Shown here piece by piece: positions 35,073 to 46,899 of a stretch of DNA of 64,000 bases (the stretch's first letter is position 1; every line of letters starts with the position of its first letter). The notes beneath the pieces are model-generated. The model did no database searches and was not told the origin of the DNA. It worked only from the letters and a program-made list of their open reading frames with translations. Source of the stretch: Dryococelus australis (Eukaryota; Arthropoda; Insecta; Phasmatodea; Phasmatidae); assembly GCA_029891345.1 (NCBI GenBank), contig CM057009.1, forward strand, positions 230,042,620 through 230,106,619, written 5' to 3'. Position numbers and translations under genes: made by a program.

Positions 35073-35249
35073 TGCTCACTGGCATCGGTTTGTACATAAA
35101 AATGGTGAGTTGGATTGTGATGCACTAAGGCAGGACATTCACGAAAACAATGTTACAGTTTGTGGAAAAATTTCTGGTGTTCTTCTAGCCACTTTAATTT
35201 TACGTTCGGCGACATGAGCACCGTGAGAAGTGAGATGACTGTGGAGGGT

Positions 35250-35960
35250 TCAGCTATTTATTCTCGCAGCCATTTTTTGAGGGCAAAGAATTATCTCAGC
35301 TGTTTTGATGTTGTGGGTGCTGGATGGGCTTCGATCAGGCAAAGCTGCTCCTCTGTGTGACAGCTCCCGTTCTCGTTCACGATGTGTCTGAGGAATTTCA
35401 TTTCTGCCGTACTGATTTGACAATTGATGTTTGTGCATGTTAGGCAATAGATTGCTAGGTGCTCAAGAATGAGGGATAGATGGTTGATGTGGCCACATCT
35501 CTGACCACATGACCACATCGTCGAGGTAGGCCAAGGCAAACTCTCCAACAAAGCCGTCCATAACTCTCACCATCATACCTTGAAATGTTGATGATGGGCA
35601 CTTCAGGCCAAATGGCATGGCACAAAATTGAAATATATGCCCATCGGGTGCACATAAGTTTGTTTTACATCGATCTTCCGGCCTTACTGGCAATTGCCAA
35701 TACCCACTGTGGAGATCGATTGTGGTCAGAATTTTCGCACGACCTAATGTACCAAGGGCGTCCTTAACATGTATGAAGGGCGGTGGAGCGCTCTTAGTGA
35801 CTTGATTAAACTGACGGAAGTCTACACAAAACTGCCATGAACTCTCCTTAGGCACTAAAGTGATTGCTGAATTGAACTGACTGTTGAATGGCTCTATCAT
35901 GCAGTTTCGCAGCATTTCTGAAATCTGCTCCTTGATTATCTGACACTAGTGTGGGCATTT
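35250..35960 (-). pseudogene. Reverse transcriptase (copy 3, best preserved)
   Basis: One open frame of 150 residues (35915-35463) covers fingers and palm: IEPFNSQFNSAITLVPKE, then SSWQFCVDFRQFNQVTKSA, RAKILTTIDLHSGYWQL with the first catalytic Asp, then MPFGLKCPSSTFQGMMVRV and YLDDVVMW with the other two. All catalytic residues are present; Gly/Ala-rich 'GLKGAP' reads GLKCPS. The thumb continues in another frame (35551-35291: SLILEHLAIYCLTC..., AEMKFLRHIVNENG). Upstream of 35940 the frame is lost. It would be the best segment for placing the family on a Ty3/Gypsy tree. Confidence 0.85.
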
Positions 35961-37675
35961 ACTACAAGAGGCTACTCTTGGAATAAGTTAGTAACCGATA
36001 CAATATGGTGTTTATCCCAACGCCACTGCTGTTAGGCACATGGGAAAATGGATGTGACGCCGGAGCAGCTTGCGCCAGAATGCCCAATGTGACCAACCAA
36101 CATGTGACATAAACTGGTTTGCTGGCCAGATAATTTGTGATAAGTGACACTTGTTCTTTAATTCCATAAGGAATACTTTTCCCAATGGCATCCAGTGCAT
36201 TTTCTGTGTCATTGAGAGTGGCAAACTTCATTTCTTTCAGAGTTGGACTCACTCATCAGGCGAAGATGCTAAACTGTCATTTACCTTAAACAACATTCCG
36301 GAAACCACCACACACTTAAAAAAATTTAAACAAATCAAACGAAATTTGAAATGCTGTGAACAACATGCTAATATTCAGGCAAATATAATAAGGGTAATTT
36401 TGTAAACATGTTATATGGGTCAATAATTATTATTTTCAATTGCAGTACATTCCCTGTGATGTAACTTTCACAAGCATAAAATACACTTGTTCTGACATGG
36501 GGATGTCACCATAATTGTCCGTATATTATTTATTCTTATTGTACTCAAAAAGTCATATTCAGTCAGTTTCTCATCTCAACATTTGGTGCCGGCTCATGCA
36601 GCCTGTAGCGGAAGTCGACGCCATACGTTCCGTTCGTTCAAAACACTCGAACCAGTCAGCAGCATGGAAGCTACGCAAAGCTACGGATACACTCGGTCCA
36701 GCATCTAGGCTGCAATCACTTTAACTTACAATAGCATTTCTAGTATACAAGAAATTTTTTCTTCATATGTACCGAAAGCAAGACCACTGCCTTCCCATTT
36801 CATGGGAATTTAACGCACATGTGTAACACTTATTTATTCATATACGTCTCATGCCACTTTCGCAGCAAAAGGTCATCGGCAGATCTCGAGTGCTGGATTC
36901 GCATAATTTACTATGTGACAACTTCACTGTTCATGTACTCAAATTTAAAGTAAACAGCTTTGTCATCCTATATGCGAGTGTTTCTTCATTGTGCGCCAGG
37001 ATGTTTAGGGCGTTGAACCCCTTTGCAGTACACCCACTGTTTAACTAATGTACATTTCAGGCGTACGAAATGGCTGAAAGTCTCGTAAGTGTAAAACAAG
37101 TGTAAGTGAAGGCAAGCATAATTTATTCGGAAGTGTATATCAATGTCAGTGCATCACGGTTCCAAAGGGCCATCGACCGAACGAGTCCCATCATTAACTC
37201 TACCGAGTTATGATGCTGGGAAACGTCTACCACTTTTGTCCCAGCCTGAGATATCAGGTGGGTTAAGCACCAACTTTACCTTCCCTGGAGAACCTCGCCC
37301 ACGTCAATCATAAAATGATTTTGCAATAAAATTCAATAATTTACTCTCTACTTAAAAAAAAATCCTTACACAATAACCAGCTCTCTGTAAAGTGGACAAG
37401 ATTCATTGTTACATTAAGCAAAATATTTTCAGGTGAAAATGCAACAAAGCCCGAACCAGCTTATATCTACATTTAAAAAAAAAGTCGTGTCGTAACAGTG
37501 ATAAATGTATGTTGTAGACAACCACCTGTACAAGTCTGTGATTCATCATACCCTGTGTATAAAGTCGTTATTAAAAAAATTGACGTATTCCATGTCTGCT
37601 AAGTCTTGTGGCTTGTGTTATCGCCTGTAAAACAATCTATCTCACATATTATGAACTGCACAAGCTTTCGAAATT
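35961..37675. other. Unassigned spacer
   Basis: A 96-codon minus frame at 35962-36252 directly upstream of the RT may be linker from the same Pol but has no motif. The word TTTGGTGCC near 36590 resembles the edge of the copy 2 LTR; no LTR could be aligned there. The rest is AT-rich. Confidence 0.35.
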
Positions 37676-37679
37676 ATAA

Positions 37680-38790
37680 AACAATATCTGCTACTTATCA
37701 TGATAGTAAACTTTTTTGTGTGGAATAATCTTCCTCGCCAAATTCTCTCCGCTTCAAAAAAAATTTGCATCCGTCTAAAATGTCACTTTCATATAAATAT
37801 TATTTTATAATGTAACATATCTACAGTTAAAGAACACATGTACAATATAATACAACACCACTACAAATACAATCATGCTAGAATAATTAAATGTTCTGTC
37901 TAGTGGAAAATAATTATGCTGTTTTAAAATTTATGTATCTTACCTTAATACTGTAGTACAAAAAGATAATGCAGTAAATTCTGGCTAGTTACAATATACT
38001 TTGGAAAAAGAAAAGTATTTCATAACCAAAATTTTGCTAAGCAGACAAATTCATTGGTGTTTGAAGGGAATACTTTCATAGTTGTAATATAAAATCACAA
38101 ACCAATATGTCTGCTGTAACCAAAATTCTTCCTGTTTTCAACATTATAGACAATCACTAGCATGATTCCGTGAGTCATTACGCATTGGGAAAAATGTCAA
38201 TACTTTTATACTGATCCACTTAGCAGAAAAATTTTTCCATCAATATAAAAAATAACTATCTGGATGGCAAAATTTGTTTGTGGCAACGTCTTCTTTACCA
38301 ACCTCTTTCTGCTTTTAAAAAATAGTTTTTTTTAATCAGCCTATAAAAGTCACTTTCATATTTGCAAAAAAAAAAAAAAAGAACATTTCAAAATTTTACA
38401 TATTTACACTTACATATAACATGCATATTATATAACACCACTACATGCTAAAGTAAATCTTATGTTTGGTGAAAAGACGTATTTCTACATTTCACAGTGT
38501 TGATGCATTTTATAAAAGCAATAGCATAAAAAGATTATGTAACAATGTCAATCAATTACTTTGAATAAACAGATATTTAATAATCTGCATTCTGATAATC
38601 AATTTCATTGACACAATATGGGAATATTTTCTGATCATTATATAGCTAAGCACCAACCAACATATCCTTGAATAAGAAATAAATTCTTTTGTAACATCAA
38701 CACTGTGGACAATGATAAAAAAAACACATTCCCTATAATTTTATAAACTTCCTTATACCTGTAAGACTTATAAAAACGGTTCCTGGTATT
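37680..38790. repeat. Diverged tandem duplication, period about 560 bp
   Basis: Blocks in 37700-38200 recur in order in 38270-38760: GTCACTTTCATAT, TACAACACCACTAC / TATAACACCACTAC, ACCAATATGT / ACCAACATAT, and CAACATTATAGACAAT / CAACACTGTGGACAAT. The spacing is about 560 bases. It is highly AT-rich and old, with no coding content. Confidence 0.55.
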
Positions 38791-39544
38791 AAAATATATA
38801 AACAATTAAACAGTTATCTTCTAAGCTTCTAAAAATCCCTCTTTGGATCGGGTTAAATAAATTCACATTCAGTTTTCGGAAAATACATTATATATTCCGT
38901 CTTTCATACTGCTAAAGAAAATACGCAAAAAAAATATGGTATGTTACAACTCAGAAAAGAACATGTTTACCTCAAATATTTTGCTTAGTTAAGAATACAT
39001 TTTAAAACACAATGAAATTACTATTTCATAACAGTAACTAATGTAAATTTGAACCTTTCCTATAAACCTATGACTTTGTAAAAATTTTTGATCCAAGTAC
39101 ATCAGAAAAGCACGGAGAAAATACATTTAAACTCATTAACGACTACCCAGATTTCAAGATGAATTCTCCCTGGACCAATTTTATTCCTATACTGTTTTAT
39201 TCTTAAAGGACTGCTATACCTATATTTATTCAATAAGTAACCCTAAAATATCAATATCTTTTGATATAATATATAATTTCTGAACAGGGTGTATAGTACC
39301 TCTGTGGTTCACTGGGACAGACTGTGGTGGGCGTATACTCGCGCTCTATGCTTTTAGTAAAGGGGAGGGAGGTTCTGTGACAATTTCTGCTAAGGTGGCA
39401 TTCCTGGAATGTGGGAGGGGGAAGGGTTGTGAGCTTCAGCTATGTTTGTTGCTAGGAATGGCATTTTAGTAATGTTTGGCGAGGTAGGGGGAAGCAACCA
39501 ACAAACAATAGTCTTTCTTTTTTAGTTTTCGTCTGTCCTTCAAA

Positions 39545-41410
39545 ATGTCTAAACGTGTTTCTTCGTGAACACAGCACTTTGTTGATTGACTCTAAACAAC
39601 AAGCTACTGGAATGGGAGAACTCTGAGTCGGATGACGACATATTATCGGATGACAATTTATCTGATGATCCTGACTATGGTGAGGCAGTCTCAAGCCAGT
39701 GTTCAGATTCATTGGAAGAAGACGAACCGAATTCAGTGCCAAAAAAATGTCGCTGAGCAGAGATGGGATGTGGTGGATCAACATGGTCGACAGAAACACT
39801 TGAACAAAAAAATTCTAACGAACTGACTAATATAGAGGAAGTTCTCATTGTTGAAGAACACTCTTCAGGACAAACGAGTACATTTTTGACACAAATTGGA
39901 AACATTCCCAGTGTTCTTAAACATTTTTTAATTTTATTATTTCTCATGTTGTACCATAAGAGTTGAAATAAATGTTGATAGAGGTAAGTACATGTGAAAT
40001 TTCGGAGACATTTATATATTGTCAAATTGTTAGGTTGATGGTAGAAGAAACAAATAGGTTTGCTAGCCAGGCTTTAAAATCTTTGGGAGAGGATGCTAAA
40101 TTCAAATAAGTTCCCACAAATTAGGCTGAAATGAAAAATTCTATGGCACTTATTTGCTACATGGATTTGGACAATATGCATTTATTGTGCAACTATTGAT
40201 GTACTGACCCTTTTTATAGAAATGAAGCTGCTCCATCCTGCATGCCCAGAAATAGATTTAAACTTTTGCTACGCTTTTGGCATTTTAAAAACAATGATGA
40301 ATGCCCCTTCCACTCCCCTGGGAGACAGACTGTACATACTTTTAAGCTTCACAGAACAGCTAATCAACAATTGTTAATGAGGTTTGATACCACCTCAAAC
40401 ACTTTGAGTGGCTGAATCATTAGTGCAATTTAGGGGTCATTTGGAAATACAACAATATATCCCTAACATGGTTGCAAAATATGGCATCATAGTAAACAAA
40501 TTGTGCGCAAATCAATGCCGCACCTAGAGTTTCAAAACTTATGGTGGCAAGGAAAGGGATTAATTGTGCCACAGTGCCCACGAAAATTGTACTACAACTG
40601 TCACAAAAACTTCTTGATGAAGGAAGAAACATCGTGACCGACAGTTATTAATCTTTAATTGAGTTGGCTAATAAACTATTAGGGCGAGAAAGGCACTTGC
40701 TTGGCAAACTCAGATCTAATAGGAAAGGTAATCCAAAACTGTCATAAAAAAAAAAAAAAAAAAAAACAAATTGAGAGAGTTAATTGCAAAATAAAATGAC
40801 CGAGTAATAGGTATGTTGAAATGGAAAGATAAATGTTATGTGCTTATGATTAAAACGACACATTCTACTGAAATGGTTGAAATCGATTGGAAAAAAGGAC
40901 AAGTAGTGAATAAACTGAAAATAATAGTGGACTGCATCCATAGTAAAACATATATAGACACATCTGACCAGATGTCATCCTACACAATGAGTTTATTTCA
41001 TACTGTGAATTGGTACCACAAAATTTAGGTGGAGATGATTTTCGGAATTGCCCTACTGAATGTGATTTTTGTCTACAACAGTTTTCGGCAGAAAATGAAG
41101 AGTATAACAGATTTCAAAGACGAAGTGGTGAGATACTTGTGGAAGGGGCTAAAAGTACTCCAACTGCATCCACTCCCCATTCACCTCCTGTTTCAAATTG
41201 TCGATCATTCCAATCCCACAGATTTGATAAGAGGCCAGGAAAATTCAACATGGTAAGTAAATACTGCAAGGGGTGTTACACAATATTACAAGAAGGGCTA
41301 ACTACATATACTAAGGTAAAAAAGTTGTCACATATATTGCAGAAATTGTAAGAAAGAACCCACCTTTTGTTAAGAATGCTTTCAAAAATATCAAAGAACT
41401 AACTAAATTT
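39545..41410 (+). pseudogene. piggyBac-type transposase pseudogene
   Basis: A probable original start at 39545 reads MSKR. An acidic N-terminus follows after a frameshift (WENSESDDDILSDD, 39613-), as in piggyBac transposases. The transposase core appears in pieces: PSCMPRNRFKLLLRFWHFKN near 40240, SLVQFRGHLEIQQYIPNMVA near 40417, KLLDEGRNIVTDSY near 40607, GMLKWKDKCYVLMI at 40810, IDTSDQMSSYTMSLFHTVNW near 40955, and a C-terminal Cys-rich ribbon (CKGCY, then YCRNCKKEPTFC) to about 41400. Of the three catalytic Asp, the first (before ESLVQF) is Ala (40411-40413), while the second (40640-40642) and third (40957-40959) remain. There are stops, for example right after TDSY, several frameshifts and a 21-A run at 40746-40766. 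The family cuts and pastes at TTAA. No terminal repeats were found. Confidence 0.85.
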
Positions 41411-41529
41411 AGTTTCATTCCGGACCATTCTAGTTCCAATGTTATTGGCTATTCGTGTAGGTTTTTTGTGTAAATAACAACAAAATATGCAAAAAAAAAA
41501 ACGTGATATGTACGCATTCCACATTTATA

Positions 41530-41850
41530 GGACAATTTTTAGAGGAACGCATTTGTGGAAGAAGAAATATTTTTTGAGGTTCATTTCTTAATTATGTTAG
41601 GGAAAAAATTTTTTTAAATTTTTTAACCAGCATTAGAAAATAATGCTGTGAAAAATCTCTTGTGTATTTAATTTTCCATTTTGTAAACGTGCCCAGGACA
41701 ATTTTTAAATTGTACATTTATGTAACAAGAAATATTTTTTGAGATTCTTTTCATTAATTTGCAATCTAAAAACACGTATATATTTTTTCTAGCCATAATT
41801 ATTGATGTGATAATATCTCTTTTGTATTTGTTTTTCCATGCTTGTGTGTA
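41530..41850. repeat. Tandem duplication, period 166 bp
   Basis: GGACAATTTTT begins at 41530 and again at 41696. Each is followed by GAAATATTTTTTGAG, a TTAATT-rich stretch and TCTCTTGTGTATTT / TCTCTTTTGTATTT. Two copies, diverged. Confidence 0.7.
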
Positions 41851-41994
41851 ATATATATTGTTATATACATAAGGTATTATTTTTATCACTCTTTTTATGA
41901 ACAACACTATAAATAATTAAATTAATTAGGAAACAAAAATAGAACACAAAACAATTGTTACGTTTTTTATCGACCATAGTGGCTGTGTTGTGCT

Positions 41995-42520
41995 AAGAAA
42001 GCTATTTCCTAGCGGGCAACCAGGCTGTAGAAGCAAGGGATTTGTAATGTAAAAATTCCACTAGCGGTCGTATGCACCCACCAATGATGTAAATACTTGT
42101 TATAAGAATATGTATCTTCACGAGTGCTTTAACAAACATTTGCGAAAAAATAACTTGTGTATTTAACTATAAGTGGTTGAAAATATATTTGGCTTAAAAT
42201 TTTCTTTCATATGTTTTCAATGTTTACCCATATTGTATGAAAAAAAATGCAAATAAAAATAGTATTAATAAAAATAATATACATAAAATAATATACAAAG
42301 AAATAAAAAAGAGCACAAAAACTTTGACCCAATGCCATTTGTAGGCCCCGAAGTAGGTCTTTCGCTAATAGAAAGTTTCCTCCTAGTGGGCGCCCGGACT
42401 GTAACAACAGGTTGAGTGGCATGGCGTAAAAATTCCCCTGGCGGTCGTATGCACCCTCCATGGACCAGAGAATGATTCATTGGGTAGGAGTATATATCCT
42501 CCATGGTCGTTAAAGTGTTC
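41995..42520. repeat. Direct repeat, spacing about 375 bp
   Basis: The block from CCTAGCGGGC (42008) to GGTCGTATGCACCC (42066) recurs as CCTAGTGGGC (42382) to GGTCGTATGCACCC (42443), followed in both by a TATCTTC/TATCCTCC word. Each copy is about 150 bases and diverged. They lie just downstream of the piggyBac fossil and may be parts of its non-coding end or an unrelated repeat. Confidence 0.65.
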
Positions 42521-42524
42521 ACTA

Positions 42525-44895
42525 TTTACCTATAACTACAGAAAGAAAGCATTTAACTTCAAACATGTAAGTAGTTGTTTACATTACTTACAATGCACCC
42601 AAATGATAATAAGATAAATATAAAATACTAGCTCTGTTTCTTCAACGGTAATCCCAAGGTATAGTAGATAAATAAGGCGATGGCCAAGCACAGGCAGGAC
42701 AAAGCACCAGTGGCCACGGCACGGTATCCACGACAAAGGATTCTGCATAGAGAAAGATATGAGCATGCATTATCCCAACTATTGAGAACGTACACATAAA
42801 ACCTGCAAACATGCCAGGCATGCACTTCTGTTCTTTGGGTGTATGTGGTGTGTCTGGAACATACAGTCATGCCATGTTATATAAGCAATAAAAGGAACTT
42901 TGGTTACACTAATTTTGAAATAAATTTTGTTAACTTCGTTACCAATATGTTGCTTATAAATATTTCAGTGCCACAATTTATCATAAATAAGTAACATATC
43001 TCAAATATGAGGCATTAAATAACAAACTTGTTATTAAATACAAATATTTAAATTTACTCTTTGTGGAGTTTGTTATCCATTGTTAAATGCTGTTGCTTGG
43101 TATGCAGATGTCAATCAGCACTAGTTTTTCACTATCCTATAACATATTAAGAACCAAATGTAGGTTGTAGTAGATCCACAAAAAATGTTAAGATCGATAC
43201 ACTGTATATTCACAAAGCATATGAACTAGTTACGAAGTAAGTAGGCCGAAACAATGCAATTCAATATCATGCTAGGTGCTAAAATCGTGGTGACAAAGAT
43301 AGAGAAATCAGCATTGATAGCCCCATGTTCGGGCAAGTCAGTTGACTCATTTCGGGGTGGTCACAGGGTCTCATAAATAGATTTGAATGTCCGGAGGACA
43401 CCAACCAAATATAGGAATCAACTCGGGTTAGCATGAGGCTCTTGAGGTGGGTCAGGGTCGAAAAGTCCGGGCTAATGACCCTGCACCTGGTGTCTTAATT
43501 AAATTATGTGAGCAAGTAAAGAATGGCGGCTGGATATGCGGAGATGCTTACACTACCGAGCTGTGGTATTGTGGCTCCCCAGTACGCTTTCCCCAATGCT
43601 AATGTACACACTTAAAAAATAAATACACATAATACACTTCAACATACCTCAACGTTGAATATGTGACAGTATCGGACGGTTTTGAGGGCTATCGACCTTA
43701 AACTATTCGTGAGGCGGGAATAACTGTACACAGACACACACTTTGAGAAAATGCATGTTGTATTGAGAACTCAATATGAGATGGTACAAAACAGTTAAGC
43801 CGGCATGTGGCACAAGGGCCACACTGGCCAATACTGATAGAAAATTAATCAACGGACATGCAAATATATGTTAAGTGAAAATTATGCCGGAGAGGCCTGG
43901 AGTCTGCTCCAGAGGGAGGCGTCCTCGGAGGTGCATGGAGAAGTCAGTTAAAAGGTTCCAAAATAAATTAATGTCTTGCCATGAGCCGAGCGCTTCCGTG
44001 TGCTCTTATGACCATTTGTGCCACCACAGTCAGCTATCTCATTAGTGCACGCCAGGGGCGAGTCTAACAGCCCAGAGTACATTAGTGCAGGCTGCCAGGA
44101 ACAGTGAATAACGTTCCTGGTGACCCAAATCGCGTAACTCCAAATCAGGTAACTTCAAATCGGCAGTTTAAACTATTTCTCTCAAGAGGGAACTCTTGCA
44201 GGCCATATGTTGGCGGTCTGGCATTGCGTCCCTGTGAAGCCACGGCCGTCATACGACAGTACCAATTGGAGGGAATGTGGGGGCTGCCTGTATAACAGCA
44301 TAACACGTGTCTCTAGTTTAGTGTCTGTCGGTGGGCATGTAGGCTGAAGTATAATTGTAGCGATGATGTGAAGTGTTTCATAAGACTTGTTTATATACCC
44401 CATTCATTGTGTCAAGACGCCACTCGTGTGGTCACATGTGTTAATATGAATTCCTTTGTTGGTGTGCAGAATTAAACTGCAATAAACTCATTTTAGCATT
44501 CAGCTGCATCTCATAGATGAATACCATAGGTGTGATGTCAAGGAAAACACATGTTCACAGGACGTTACTTTATGCAACCGACGCTCTGTGAACGACAATG
44601 TGCAGTACTCTCGCCAGTACCAGATTTGGGCGGAGTTTTTAAGATAATAAATGCACAGGGTTTTAAATCATCATTGTGTCACATTTTTCACACAGTGTTC
44701 ATCATGTATATTCATGTTTATATAAACATTCATAAGGGCGGCGGCATGCCCGTGGTGTCACCACAAAACCTGTTAATTTAGCATTTAGAGCCACGGAAAT
44801 GTCGCCAATATGTGTAATGTAATTAATTGGAATTAAGAGGGCATATAGAAGTGTTATATAACATTTGCGCAAGAGTAAGGAAAAAAAAGCATCAA
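42525..44895. other. Unassigned spacer
   Basis: No gene was recognised. Short open frames occur on both strands (42870-42628, 44104-44295) without motifs. Confidence 0.4.
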
Positions 44896-45010
44896 GAGCT
44901 GGCTCGAATCTGAATGCACCCTAAGCTTTCGCCCACGTGGAAATGAGCATCGTTCAGAGACTGACCTCCGCCATCAGCCACCACGCTACTCGGGAACCGG
45001 GCTCTTCAGT
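44896..45010 (-). mobile_element. Possible tRNA-derived SINE head
   Basis: Minus-strand sequence contains an A-box-like GTGGTGGCTGATGGCGG and, about 60 bases on, a B-box-like AGATTCGAGCC. Spacing is longer than in a tRNA, so it may be a diverged or insertion-bearing head. Confidence 0.4.
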
Positions 45011-46329
45011 GTGTCACCTCGGTATAGCCATTTTTGGGCATTAATTATTAATTTATCTATTGTGTTACTTCTGGAACCTCTTTGCTTTTATTCTAATACC
45101 GAGGGGCAGACCGAAAGCTAATTTTACTGTAAGATCGTAAGTGCGCAGTATCCATTCATTGGCTATCGGCAGGCTACAGTGCCGAGCCCGCATAATAGAG
45201 GTTTGTAGAATACAAGGTCAGCTGTATTCAGTTAGATGCTATAAATGTGTGTGTGTGATTAATTCACGTCTTTTTTTGCTTTTACCTTATGTAATTTAGG
45301 TCACGGAATCCTTAAGGCCGAAGTTTAACCTCAGTGCTTTGTGTTGAGTATTATGGGTCCTACCTTCCATAGGCAGAGTATAGTCAGTGTTTGCAGCGGC
45401 TGTGTAAGGGGTCCTTTACTCTTACGCTTGTATTGTGGTAGAAACCAGTATTTTAACATCAGTACCGGTAAGTGCATGACGAACACCAAAACCAGCACAA
45501 TGGCAACCTCCAGGAATTCTCGTGACCATCGGCCCACGACCCCAACATTTGCTCAATCGAGCTGGCACCGGGCAACACATCATCTCGCCCCTGCATTGGG
45601 TAAGAGGCAGTGCGACCCATATCGTTCCTGAGAGGGGGCACATGTCAGAAATGACCTTGCACTACTAGTGGGGCTAATTCAACGAGTGCAAGTAAACAAG
45701 CCAACTATGACCTTCATCATAAATCACGTGTACAGCACAGGAAACATACCAACAACCTGCTCTGTAAGTCACGTAAAAATACGACGTATTTTGAGAAGAA
45801 AGTGCGACATAAATATAAAATGTAAGCACTCATTCAGCATAAACAGATACATCTTGATTTGTGTAAAAAGAATTGATGGGTTACAGGATATGTGTAGCGA
45901 CACGAAATGTTTAAGAGCACTGGTAAAGTAAAAATTCTAGTATAAATGTAATGTTATTAGTGTCCTGTTTTTACCCGTAAACACAGATAGGGTATGCAAA
46001 CAGTCTCACTCAAGTGCAAGTGCTATAAAAAGAAGTAATTTCTAATTTGTTAACATCTATAGTTACTATTTTACGAATACGAAAAATTACTAGGAAGATG
46101 GCATGCACTTAAAGTTGTTGATAAATGCACACATAATTTATGTACGTATTTTTCATTCAGTGTATGTATGCATTTAAGGGCAGTATACTTGTATGTGTAC
46201 TTGAGTGTTTTGTTATGCACAAACTGTATCCCGTGGCAAATGCCACGGTGGTGAGTGGAGGAAAACATGGTCCCATCTCTAGTGCAATAAGAGTATTTAT
46301 GATTTTAAGTGCAATGTTATATATGTATG
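45011..46329. other. Unassigned spacer
   Basis: Mixed composition with some GC-richer stretches (45100-45640) that could be a decayed LTR or repeat belonging to copy 4, but no second copy is present to test this. Confidence 0.35.
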
Positions 46330-46334
46330 TTATG

Positions 46335-46465
46335 TCTTGTGGTGTAGTATATTGCCTAAAGCGCAGGAAACCACATGTGCATAAGAGAACAGTGTTGTGT
46401 CATGTTACGTGTTATGTGTGGTGTAACTGCCTAACGGGCAGGAAACCACGTGTCTGCAAGCCAGT
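46335..46465. repeat. Two-copy direct repeat, period 75 bp
   Basis: GCCTAAAGCGCAGGAAACCAC (split: GCCTAAAGCGC at 46354) recurs as GCCTAACGGGC at 46429, each followed by AGGAAACCAC and preceded by TGTGGTGTA. Confidence 0.75.
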
Positions 46466-46899
46466 TAGTAACGCGTAATAAAATCCTCCATAACCCAATC
46501 ATAAAGTGAGTAACAAAATAGACTTTTCATAGCATCGCAACACATAAGAGAAATATGCGCAACAGCAAAAGCTGGAAGCCTTAATAAATTCATTTTTATT
46601 CCAAACAAACAAAACGAAATTACATTTAACAGTTTTGACGCAGTTTGAGAAATTTTCGGCAAGCAAGCGCAATTTTTGTGCGGGAAAGAAGAAAAGGTGC
46701 GCGAGGCTGCCATTTTGAGACAGGGTCGCGTCACTCCACCCACCACCCTTCACATTGACCCGGGGTCATTGGGGACGTGTAACCAGCAGGACAGGTGATT
46801 ATCCACCCCTCCCCCTCTGAGACAGCTACGAGACTTTTCCCGACACCCGTGTGGGGAATGTGAGTAAATTGCAAAGACTACACAACAACTGTCACGATG

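Larger units (their letters stand above)
32990..35960 (-). mobile_element. Ty3/Gypsy retrotransposon, copy 3 (pol fragment)
   Basis: On the minus strand RT, RNase H, integrase HHCC remnant, integrase core, integrase C-terminal domain and a low-complexity tail follow in order. Gag and protease are not found above 35960 and no LTR was recognised on either side, so the copy is truncated. It is the same orientation and family type as copies 1 and 2. Confidence 0.8.
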
